Of a DNA stretch of 64,000 nucleotides, positions 25,859 to 37,073 are shown in pieces (position 1 is the stretch's first letter; every line of letters starts with the position of its first letter). Source of the stretch: Trogon surrucura (lineage: Eukaryota; Chordata; Aves; Trogoniformes; Trogonidae); NCBI GenBank assembly GCA_020746105.1, contig CM036658.1, forward strand, positions 31,459,099 to 31,523,098, in the 5' to 3' direction. The position numbers were made by a program, and so were the translations under genes. The notes under the pieces are model-generated. The model was not told where the DNA came from and did not search any database. It saw only the letters and a program-made list of their open reading frames with translations.

Positions 25859-27120
25859 GTCTGCCAGTGAAATAGATTCAACAACAAGTTTGCTTTACAT
25901 CATCTAAATTGTAAGCCCTGCACTGAAAATTAAATGGTGTTGTCAGTACACATGATACAGTGAGCAAGGGCAATTAAAAAAATCTAAAAGTGCAGGAGAG
26001 GACAAAGGGGTGGTTACAACACTTCAGCTCAGTTTGTCTAGGTGATTATTATTTTCTGAATATGAAGTTAAGATGTAGTCTTTACAACTGTACATACAGC
26101 ATGAAGTATGGTTTTCTGAAACTGCAGTTGTAGAAGCATTTACATTTGAAGGATGTCTACTAAGATACCGTATTTTTATAAAGAGATGAGACTTAAAAAA
26201 AAAAGGAAAGGGGGAAGTGTGCTAATATCTTTTCCTAGTGTTGTCCATAGGACTGTATCTAACAATTTCAGTACATTCTTAGAGCAGTAGGTTTTCTATT
26301 CCCCATGAGAATATTAGGGGAAAAACAACTATAGTGTCATATTCATGAATATAACTTATGTTCTATTGTGTTCTATAACTTATGGGATTCGTGTTCTTTT
26401 TAGGCTATCAATAAACTTTTTACAGGCATTTGTTTTTGAATAATAAATACTGTTTATTCTGCTTAACAGGCATTTCCGGCATGTATTGAACAGAGATAGT
26501 AACTGTATATGAAGTCTAACATGTCAAAAAAATTGAATTAATTTGATATCATTGTTATATAAAGAGCCTTGTCACTATTGCTTTTCAGTTTCATTTTATA
26601 CTTTGTGGTAGTTTGGGAGGGATAATCTTTCCTTTTTATTTTTTCTATTTTGACATGTCTGGAAAGGTAATCTTGTTTTCAAACCTTCCCTTTTTGCAAA
26701 TACTCACACTTACATAGTTTGCTAATTCTATGCTGTGATAAAATTACGTACTCTAATGAAAGATCCCTAACAGGAAAACAGATGCAAATATCTCTGCATC
26801 CACTACCCTGTTATTCAGGACAGTGAGGAGGCAAGTACAAGTTTATTTTCTTTGCTCTCTGCAATCAAGCTACACAAATCTCCAGTACATTCTCAATAGT
26901 ATAGTTGCCAGCTTTGCTACAGTTCAGTAGTTTAGATGAGAAGTTAATTGGAACACTTGGGAAGATGTCAAACTTCAGCCAGTTTTGAAACAGTAAAACG
27001 CAACTTATTTCTGTTGATTTTATAAAGCTTTTTGTGGTAATTACATATGGTAGACATGGCACTTTTCTAGTGGTTGTTCACAAATAAAAGTATTTTAACT
27101 GTATCAAATAGCAACTAATT

Positions 27121-27242
27121 GAGTCTTAGAATTCGAAAATCAATGAGGTTGGAAAAGACCCCCTAAGATCAAGTCTAACTATCAGCCCAGTACTACCATG
27201 ACTACTAAACTATGTCCTGAAATGCCAGGTCTTACCACTTAG
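27121..27242 (-). mobile_element. CR1 LINE 3' end fragment, antisense
   Basis: On the + strand it reads gaggttggaaaagacccc, then taagatcaagtc and catgactactaaactatgtcctgaaatgcc. This is the reverse complement of a CR1 subfamily tail (GGTCTTTTCCAACCTC). The terminal repeats have decayed to attcgaaaatc. Truncated at about 27242. Confidence 0.82.
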
Positions 27243-30195
27243 CAAATAATGAAAAACTATTCACAAGGTAGAGTTCTTTGTCGAGGTAACTTTCATGAAA
27301 TTTTTTTTTTGTGCTTGAGTGCTGTTATGTTTATTAAAGTAAATTTGTGCCTTTTTACTCCTTAATCAACAATGAGTAAATGCAGCCAGCCACAGCTTTT
27401 ATTGGTTCTGTGTATGGAAGCAATTAATGCTGACGAGCTCAGCTTGTGCCCATTTACACCTGAAACTGTACTTTAACATCACAAATGTCAGATTCCTCAG
27501 GATGATTTGGATAACGTTCTCTCTGGCTGTATTTTCTTTAAATATTGCAGCCTTCAGCTCTGCAGTCAGTCTGTAACAGTTCCTGCCACCCTTTCCCCCT
27601 TGCTCTTTTTGCCTGCTCCGACGGGTTGCAGCTCCCTTCAGGGCGTATCCAGCAGAGAACATGCCTGCAGCTCCCTTTCTGCTGAAACTCAACCACATGA
27701 ACCCAACAGATCCTGGGATCCTTCTGATAATGTTTCTCTTCTGAAAGATTATGCTTCACAGTAGTAGAAGAGAAAGATTTGATATTATGGTCTTACTGTT
27801 TTCAAATGTGTGCTACTCCTCCGCGCTGGGAAAGAATTGTGCAAGTGGGTGTAGTGACCAGTGGCCGTGGTTCACGAGATGTGTAATTATGTGGTGGTCT
27901 GGATTTGCCGTGGCAGGGTGATGATACCTCTGAGCCTATCTCAGCAGCAGCATTGTGAATTACTGCGAAAATATGCACCTAACTTTTATCCAGCACTAGT
28001 AATTTATTCTTTTGTTTCACTTGGAAATAAATTATTGTGAATACTTACATTAATAGTGAAATTAATTGCATTATCCCAGCTTACAGATGAGAAACAGATG
28101 CATTGCTTTCTTGAAGAAAACTTGCAACTTTTTCAGGGAAACAGTAACGGATGCAATTTATTTTAAGGAGGTGTGGCATTTCTTGATGTAATAATTCCTG
28201 CCGCCTTTTCAAATATATGCTTTATTTCCTATGCTTTGGTTTCTAATTTGCTTGGATTTTTTTGCTGTACTTAGAAGTTTTGTTTTGAAGTCTTTTCTCT
28301 TTGTTTTCTTGTTATACCTTGAGCGAGAATTAAGGTATGGTATGACCTTTTTGTACTGTTCTGGAACTGTGGCTTTAGAAATTCCTTCTTCTCTCATCCT
28401 TCTTCTGCCTGGTTGTAGGGTGTGTTTGGAGTGGAAGATTTGTTTTTGTATCTGGTGGTGATCCTTCAAGAATTCTTCATCAGTTTCCCAGCTTCTATGT
28501 CAATTTTATTCCCCTTAACTCCAAAACAAGCACTTTGAAGAAGTGTGTAATGCCCTAAATTATAGTAAATAAGTTAGAAATAATGCAATACAGATATTAT
28601 AGAAAACAAATGCTTAATTAAAGTTTTACAGTCTTAAGGGGGAAGAAGGAATCTTGTTCTTGAAATTAAGGTTTTAAGATGTTTACAGATGTTAATGGGT
28701 TGCTAGCTTGTGTTACATAAAAGACATTTTAAGACTCAGTAAAAGATCTATAAAAGTCTGTTAGAATTACTGCAGTTTCTCTGGTTACCTTTCTCTACAA
28801 GTTGCTTGAGAGGGGATTGGACTTCTTAGTCTGGGTGTACTTATTACGTAGAGGAGCAGGGCTTTAGCCTATGATTATACCTTTTAGGTATTGCTCAGTA
28901 GTGCTGTTCAGGTTTCCCTGCAGTTAGTTGCTTAAAAAATCTGGATATAACTTAACCAAATGATTGCTGCTGCTCTTCTCTAGAAAGAATATTCATTTTC
29001 TTAGTAAGAAAACTCTATATTGGTTTTCTTAAGTCTTTCCATGGCGCTAGATAGCCATACTATGTTTTATATTGTAGGAACTGCATGTAGGAAAAGGTTA
29101 CTGGATGCAGTTTAGAGGAAGAAAGTGCCCAGTAGAATGTGGAGACCTGTGTTTTATGGTCTAAGAATCTGTTGTTGTTGTGTTTGGTTTTGTGGTTTTT
29201 TACTTTTTTTTTTTTTGATGGGGAGGGGAACAAGTTTGCAAAAAACTTTCCTTCACTGAGGAAGTAGTAGCTGAGGGAGTTTGTGTTGAGGTCTACTAAC
29301 AAAGCAAAAACTTGCCAAGATAATGGGACTGCGTTTCATTTCTTGACGGGACTTTACCTTTGTCTGTCATTGCATTCATTTTCATAACTGATCTACCCAT
29401 GTAAAGAGATAGGGCTTTTGACATATTGGTTAGAAGAGTCAGATTTTTAAATGTTGAGATTCGTTGGAAACCATTTAATCTAATAGTATAGAGAGGAAGT
29501 AATTTTCCTTCCATTACTGCATATGTTCTACTTCTGTTTAAGCACAGTACATGAGGAAGGAGATGTCAACTGAAATTGGAGTAATAAGAGACCAAATAAA
29601 ACCAATGCATTATTACCCATTGTTTCTTTTTATTCTAGTATTGCATGTTTCAGTCTAGCTGTATTTGTGACAGTAATAAGAAAATTGGTATAATGTACTG
29701 GGATCCTGATACGGACAAACACACCTCTACTTTATTTACATGCCTATGCTGTAAAAGCTAATTTTATTTAGAGGCATTGGTGTCAAATGGAGAGGAATGT
29801 AATTTTGATATCTGCTAGCATTTCTACCAACAAAGTATTTTAAATACAGATTATTTAACAACTGTATTTATGACCCTTTCCCATAGTAAATGGTAAAATA
29901 TTATAAAATTACAGGTTTCCTAACCTTAAAAACATTTCTCATGATCTGATATTTAAGCAAAGATCATTTGCTTTATACAGTGGTTCTGTTTAGAAGGAAA
30001 GGAAAAAAGTACCGATTGTATAAGAGGCTAAGTGTCATTTATATACAGAATAGTATGTAATATGTAAACACAGGCGTTTTTTTCTCTTGCTGGGTGTCTC
30101 TTAAGCTTCAGTCCTGATCCTAAGGGACTGTTACTGACTTTGTAAATGATAGAGGGTTTTTGCCTACACTTTTATTGATTTTATTGCCTTATCAG

Positions 30196-30327
30196 AATTA
30201 TGGGGATCAATACTTTTACAGTCTTCCAAGAGCACGATTATTGAGAGAAGCTTATGACCAAGGTGAAGTAGTAAAAGTCATGAGAAAAACCGAGAAGTTC
30301 CTATTAACCACGTTTTCCTACAGATGA
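30196..30327 (+). other. Exon-like open frame of 43 codons
   Basis: A pyrimidine-rich tract ending ccttatcag precedes a frame that reads NYGDQYFYSLPRARLLREAY and DQGEVVKVMRKTEK and ends at TGA 30325-30327. A possible donor CAAG/gtgaag lies at 30262/30263. The residue mix (charged, with Arg, Asp and Gln) is unlike the Lys/Asn/Ile/Phe-rich frames usual in this intron. The frame needs a phase-0 donor upstream. The 13538 donor of DTWD2 is phase 0, but the 18632 donor, directly upstream, is not. No family recognised. Confidence 0.25.
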
Positions 30328-33300
30328 TAAATTAACATCTGTTATGCAATATTAGTACTGTTTGCTATTAAATGGCAATGTTGGAGTTTTAATATTTGAA
30401 CATTTGCCTTTCGCACTGGCAAAGTTTAATAGATCCCTGTTGAATTAAAACCACTTGGAGAATTTAATACTGAGTATAGTTGTGTAATAAAAATGTTTAT
30501 GATACAAAAACAAGATTATAATGAGGTAAGATAGTGTTTAAATTGCACATCTCAAGAGCATGCATCCCAGAAATAATGAAATGCTACTTGACTTAAGTAT
30601 TGTCATGAGAACATATAAATCTGCTATGACAAAGTGATTTAATGTGATTTAGCCACAAATGAAAGATCTGAATAGTTCTGCTTGGCGGAGATTGTTGTCA
30701 GACTGACTGGGTTGTATACGCCTGCAGTGCCTGCTGCATAGCAAAACTAAGGCTCAGCAGTGGTTTGTATGAGGAAGTGTTTCTCTTGCAAATTTCAGGA
30801 CCATAGCTGCAGGTTAAAATATGTCTTTTAAATCACATCTTCTGATCGAGCTTTACATTTGGTGTCGGTCATGGAAGGATAGATAACAGTTAAGAAATTT
30901 TATACTGATGTATTCGTAGAAAGAAAGTGGTTATCTTCAGACATCTTATTTTTAGTTATCACAATAGAACGTTACTTGACTGTGACTGTAAGTGATACAA
31001 ATTGATTTTTCTTTGGAATTCCAGCATTTTCTAGAGTCCACAGATGTCTAATGAAAACTCAAAGCTAGTAATATATACAAATACAGCAGGTACAGTGTCA
31101 GGAATGAATGTTCATAGGAAAATCATGCATTAATAAATACACATATGAGAGTACTGGAAACGTTGTGTCTACATAAAGGATATTCCTGAAACATAGTTCT
31201 GTTGCTTGAAATTATTAAGATCAACTGAAGACCAGCATTGGCATTTCATATTCAGTATATACATATATAGCAGCATAGTTGGAGAAGCAGGGATAGAAAG
31301 GTCCTCAAGATGCCACTGTTGCTCCCCTGCAAAAGTGAGAGCAGCTGCATGTAGGCACGGTATTAAATGTACAAGAGAGTCTGCAGAATTCTCGGTTGAT
31401 CTGTTTTAAGGTGTGAACTTAACTTAGTGCCATTAGAAAGCTTGTGAGGTTTGTTCCCTGTTTAGTTTGAATCTTTATTGCTGCAGTTGTTATTTCTCTG
31501 TGGACATGGAGAACCAGTTATTTCCTTACTCTGTGGTTTTGAAGAGTATTAACTAGGTTTCCCTTTGGTCTTCTTTTCTCTAAAAATTACAACCTCAGTT
31601 TATTCCATTTCTCTGTGAAGACTTTTATCCCTCCTGCTGTTCTTGTCAGTAGACCTTGGCCAGCTAGTTCGTTTGTGGTTTTGCAGGGTTTTTTTTTTTT
31701 TGCTTTTTTTAATTTCCTTTGGAAAAAAACACTGTGTTTTAATGGTAGTACTTTTTGAGGTGGCCTGTATTGTAAAGCAAGAGCTGACTTGTTTGTGGAT
31801 ATTGGTTGTGTTGCTCATGTTGAAAAGGTCAATTGGGAAATTAAGTTTTTGAACTTTTACTTATTTCTGATTTTATTTATTAGTAATTTTTCTTCCGGAG
31901 TGCAGACCTGTGTGGGTTTTTTTTTTTAATGAATGTGTTTATTTTTTTCCTAGTTTTCATGGTATTGCCTTAGACTTTTGCTGTCATTTTATAACTGTCC
32001 TTAGTAGCTTAGTGACTCTCAGTTGTATCTATATTCATGTTTTCTTATACTTCTTATATTTCATACAGTTTATGATGTCAGTGGTATGTTCAGGTTTTGG
32101 CAAAAGTTCTCGTTATTTCTTTTTCATCCTTGGCATTTTATCCCCTTATTTATACTCCTTTCTTCTATGGAAATAGTAGCAATTATTAATTTGTTTTTTG
32201 CCCTTTCATGTCTTGTTCTTTGTATTGCCCGCCAGTTCTCTGAACAACTTTTGTTTTTAAAATTCTGTTGTCTTTGGAAAGCTTGTTGAAGAGTTTCTGC
32301 TAGATTTTAATATCTTAGAAATGGTTAGAAAATTCCAAGCCATCTGATGCTTCCTATGCTTCCACTTTATTCTTTTTTTTTTCCTTAGGCATTACTTAGA
32401 GACCCACAGTGAAAAGAATAGATCTTGCTTTGGCTTGCAGACTTCAGATAACATAAAACCACTTTTTACCTGAGTTTATTTTTCAAGCAAGGTCTTTTTC
32501 TATTATCATCCAACACACGAGTCCCTTTTGTTCCCACCAAGTGTTGCTTCTATCACTTAAATCACACTTTTATAATTATATTGATTAATACTCACTTTAC
32601 AGTAACTCACAAACCTAAATCGTGCCTTACAGGCAACCAAAATGTGTGTATTATCAAACCCTTTCAGGTAATGTCAACTGAAAACTGTTATAAATTGTTA
32701 TAATAGTAATATTTCCTAAAGGAAAAATTAAGCTGTATTCCTTCTACTGCCTCCCCAACCCCGCCGCTGTCCCCTCTGCCAAACAATTCAGAAGTCAGTT
32801 AAATGATTGCCGTGACTGGTATGGAGTGTTACAGAGCTGCACATCTTTTTGTCTTGTTATGTATGTATGAGTGAATTGCATATATTTATAAGATCATTAG
32901 AGATTCACTATAATATATTCTTTTGAAATTTTTACTTAAGGATTGAGATTCGAAATCCTAATCATAACAAATGTACAGGAAGCTTTTGATAGCTGCTATT
33001 AACAGTGCGTGAGTATGTGTGGCATAAAATAAATGGATTTATTTAATTGATTGTTTCTGTGGCTATTAAGTTAACATAAAACAATTTTGTGTTTGAAATT
33101 CTTTGCCTAGTCCACTTCTTTAATGAGAAAAGTTGTTTGTGAAGTAGCATGCAAAACAAAGCAATTCTAAAGCCTACTAAATCTGGTAGTGCATTAGTGT
33201 ACAGTACTTAAATTTTGAAGTAAGTTCTTGTTGTAACTTGCTTAGGAGTTTATACAATTCTTTGGCAGCATTTTTGAGAGCGACGAGGAGGAACAGACGG

Positions 33301-33609
33301 TTGAAGAGATATTTTTCATATGTAGCAATGTGGTGGGTTTTTTTGCCCTGAAACAGAGTTGTGAGTTCTTTAAAAGTCAACCTCTGATCTTTAGTGAGAA
33401 AGTACTTGTTTAGAAATTCAGCTTCCCTGTCTCCTTTTGAAATTTGGTGACTTTAAGGAGTCTGCCACTGGCATGTCTGTTCTAACAGAAATGGAAGGTA
33501 GAATTAAAGTCACCATTAATTAGCTGAAGTTAGTCATGCTTCACACTAAGGACTTCTACAAAAGTGCTATGTAAAGATCTAGGACTATGATGTGGAATAA
33601 TATGTAACT

Positions 33610-34377
33610 TAAAGTAGCCTCCTACACTGACCAGCAACCACACTGCTCGTCATCCTCTTCTTCCTCTCCCAGTTTAGCTTCTTGGGCTTACTACTGTGCC
33701 TCTCTGCCATGCCCAGCCTTGACATTGTCTTTGATGTGTCTGCTGGTATTGGGCCACAGTCACATCCCAGCATTTGCAGATGAGGGTGAAATTTCAAAGA
33801 TGGCAGGAAGTGTTGATGTTCTGAACTGTGGTGAGAAGAGATGCAATTAAAGGGGGAGTCCAGGCTGTCATAAATTAGCAGGCAAACTCATCTGTGGAGA
33901 CGCTTCATAAACAGAGCTTTGTTGTGAGGCACGCAGTCCAGCTATCTTGTCCACAGCAACTTCTGCCTCCCGCATAAACATCAGCCCTCATTCTGCATCT
34001 GCAATGCCAAAGCTACATGTCTCCATGACAGGCATGTTTATTTTGCTGTGTTCAGAGTCACAAGTGCTGTGAAACTGTGTACCACTTTATGTCACAAGAT
34101 GGCAAGAAAATCAAGAGGACCATGTTTCTGGCTGTGGGCAGCTCCTGTGTGAAATTGTTTCATTATCATAATCAACTGTTGCTTCAGCAGTGTGGACTAG
34201 CTTACTCTGGTGTGAGTGCTCGAGCCTGTGTGCCTAGCTTGCCCTTGTGCATGTCCTGACTCCCCCTTCAGCTCCTAATTTGCCTTTGTGTTTCTGTTTG
34301 ATTTGCCCACATACACATGTCTAGCTGGACTATACAATTGTGTTCCTGAAATTAAATAAAAGTTTGAATGAAAAAAA
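33610..34377 (+). pseudogene. Candidate retrocopy or unannotated 3' exon ending in AATAAA plus A-run
   Basis: This segment looks less AT-rich than the intron around it. It ends with AATAAA at 34355-34360, ten bases (AGTTTGAATG), and then seven A residues (34371-34377), as a polyadenylated transcript copied into DNA would. Open stretches on the + strand include TTLLVILFFLSQFSFLGLLL (hydrophobic, about 33635-33694) and CCETVYHFMSQDGKKIK (about 34065-34115). They are separated by stops and lie in different frames. I do not recognise a parent gene and can find no clear flanking duplication. It could instead be a non-coding exon using its own polyadenylation site. Confidence 0.35.
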
Positions 34378-34950
34378 CCCAAATAGCCAGCAACCAACCA
34401 GCCACAAACAAAAACCACTATAAACGTAAAGAGCTTGTGGAAGAGTGGCCCCAAGCCTGCTGAGACTTTATCAACTCCCCTCAGCTTTTAACAACATGGA
34501 AGACTTGGGATCAGAGATGTGTCTTGCTAAGAAGCTGCTTGCCTGCCTCCCAGTGCAGGGGAAATTTAGGCAGAGATGAAAAGCAAAATTACATTTTCCT
34601 GGGTCACGCAGGACTGAGCAAGAAATTTCCACTGTGACTCTGAGGAGAATTTCAAAACTGGCATATATCCTTTAATGTTTCATGAGTTGTCATGAATACA
34701 AACATAAGCCTTAATGAAATTGTCTCCTGTATTTTTAATAAGTCATACTATTTGTCTCAAATCACTCTTGTACTTAAACAATAGAATAAATTATTGGTAT
34801 TTTAAAAAAACACTGCGTTTCGGAAGTCAAGCTCTATAAAGATGAAATCTAATTCTTAGTCCTTTTACTTATATGCTGTAGTAAGCTTAAGCACACAAGT
34901 GAAAGCTTATAAGGAAAACAAAGTTGTACCGTAGGGTGCGGCTTAGATTT

Positions 34951-34978
34951 TCAAAAGAGCTCAGTCAAAAGAGCTCAG
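34951..34978. repeat. Perfect 14-bp tandem duplication
   Basis: TCAAAAGAGCTCAG occurs at 34951-34964 and again at 34965-34978. Confidence 0.95.
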
Positions 34979-36347
34979 CAGGCAACAGCTCTATTTTGCA
35001 TTAGAGTGAAATGGTTAATTTTTCAAAATTCTTCGCTGTAAGTCTTATTTAAGAACATCTGACCCTTGTAGAGAAAGTCTTGCTCTATTGCAGTATTTCA
35101 GTACTGTATGATTGAATACATTATATTACATTGTTTACCCAAAGCAAACACATCAGAAGCATATTCTTGCTAAGTGCCTGTCGAAAGTGATACTGCTGGT
35201 ATGTACTTGCCTTTTGAATGCCATACCAATTTGTTCAGTTAACAGATTCACTTTTATGTACCAGTTACAAATTCAGTCTTTTACTAAAACTTTTAATTTC
35301 TTTCTCTAATTAAATGCAGATGAAGGTTATACATAAATACTGTTTTGGGGCATAAACTCTTAATGGTGGTAGGAGGTGAGTAGAAAAAGTCTAACTGCAC
35401 TATGTATCACCAGCAAACTAAGGGGAATGAACAATTTAAACCAGAGCAAATAGAAAACCTGCAGTGAAATTAACAGGATGTACTTACTTAGAAATACCTA
35501 CAAAAATTTTTTGCACTTATTTTATATAAACTATATCCTATTCTAAGCAAATCATTTATGTTTAGCTTTTTTTCTCCTGTGCTGTTCTAAGGAACTAGGA
35601 ACAGTCGTATTTTGTGAATGGAAGACATATGTATTAATAAAGCTACTAATGTGAACTGTGGCTGTCACTGGGAACCACAACCTAGAAGGGTTTGCACATC
35701 ATCTGTTTCTGAGATACTATTCCTATGAAGGGAAAGAGTACTAAATAGCTCTGTGCATGTGTTCGGGGTCAACAGGAAATCAGGTAGAAGTCAACAAGAA
35801 GAAAGAAGAGAATCTACAAGTTTAGTAACTCTTAAGTGTAGAAGTATTAATAAGAAAAAGTAAAATAACTTGAGACTGTAAAATTTTAAAAAATGTCCTG
35901 TAGATGTGGACCATGCCCGAGTTGCTGATGTTCTATGTATAAGCTTCCGAATGGGATGTAGTATTTCAGTGCCAAGTGATTGAACTAATTTTGCTAGAAG
36001 ACATAGTAAATTTTGGTAAATAATTCAAAACATCTTTAGTTTTTAATAGACATTAGAAAGTTAATGATTAAAGCATTGGAAAATATTCTTGGTATGTGGC
36101 TTTATCTAGCTTTCACTGGTTAATTTTTTCGATGTTTTTTTCCCTCCCCCTTTGGAGCCAAGGGATAACCAACAACTTTTGAGGTGTTGGAAAGAGGAAG
36201 TGGTAGCTGAGTGATGGACTTTTATTGAAACTTAAGTAAAATTTGGAGACGATGAGTGGGAGTTAGTAGCTTGGAATATCTGGAAGTATATAGTTGTTGT
36301 GAAAACTTTTAATAATTATTGCCATTTTGTGTGTCTGTGCATTGAAG

Positions 36348-36537
36348 GTATCCTGAATTAGCAACTGTTTGCAGAAATCCCAACACTCTGATTTTGTATC
36401 CTGGAGCTGAAGCAACCAATTTGGAAGAACTCGCTGTGGTGTCTTCTAGTCCATCGGTTATGATCATCATTGATGGAACCTGGAGTCAGGCTAAAGATAT
36501 ATTTTACAAAAATTCTCTCTTCCGGCTTCCTAAGCAG
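36348..36537 (+). CDS. DTWD2: DTWD2 coding exon carrying the DTW motif
   Basis: This 190-bp exon, with the two bases from the previous exon, encodes 64 codons. It starts (R)[20 protein letters not shown] and ends [12 protein letters not shown]. It contains the family signature [12 protein letters not shown] (the D-x-T-W motif that names the domain), with the conserved Asp and Trp intact. These are the residues implicated in the active site of this SPOUT-related superfamily, which includes Tsr3 and DTWD1. The acceptor gcattgaag at 36347 has a fairly weak pyrimidine tract. The donor is CAG/gtgaga at 36538. The segment just before the motif ([10 protein letters not shown]) looks more variable than the rest when compared with mammalian DTWD2 from memory. 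The frame continues directly into the exon at 63895. Confidence 0.95.
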
Positions 36538-37047
36538 GTGAGATTTAATAGGTAAAGTAAAAATTTTAATTGTGTCTAATAGATGCTTGCTTTCTGACCA
36601 GTCAGAAGGGGGTGTTTTTGTGAGGATGAAAATAATGGAAATTTTTTTCCTTCTCAGCTCTGACCAGCCAACAAGATAAGTTAAACTTGAACAGAAACAA
36701 GTTTTAAATAAAGCAACCTGCAAGATTGTGAGAAAGATGATTGTAAAAATTGGGGAGGTTCACTTTGTCACATGAAGTTTATTTTTATTTGTTTAGAATT
36801 AATGCATCTAACTTCATAGTGGATCAATCACTGTTTTGCAAAATTGCAAACTGGTTTGTGTAGGAAAGTTTTGCATGTTGCCTACAATGTTAAAAAATGT
36901 ACGATAAAATAAACAATTTTTGCCCCTGCATAGGTGGTTTGCATTGCAGTGATAGGAAATCTGAAAGTAGAATTTTGTAGCCTCTTATGTTTGTTTCACA
37001 TTCTTTCCCACGTATGTGGCTTCTACCATATTAAAAAATTTCTGACT

Positions 37048-37073
37048 TAGAGAATTAGAATTCTAATTCTCTA
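37048..37073. repeat. 26-bp perfect palindrome
   Basis: The left arm TAGAGAATTAGAA (37048-37060) is followed directly by its exact reverse complement (37061-37073). There is no spacer, and the centre is an EcoRI-like GAATTC. Confidence 0.95.

Larger units (their letters stand above)
18633..36347 (+). other. DTWD2: DTWD2 intron 3
   Basis: This 17.7-kb intron runs from gtgagc to attgaag. It contains a CR1 fragment without a tail (21338-21940), a near-intact solo LTR (24675-25858), an antisense CR1 tail (27121-27242), an exon-like open frame (30196-30327), a segment ending in AATAAA plus an A-run (33610-34377) and a 14-bp tandem duplication (34951-34978). An open frame of 114 codons at 20436-20780 is unidentified. 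Between these I see only AT-rich unique sequence. Confidence 0.88.
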
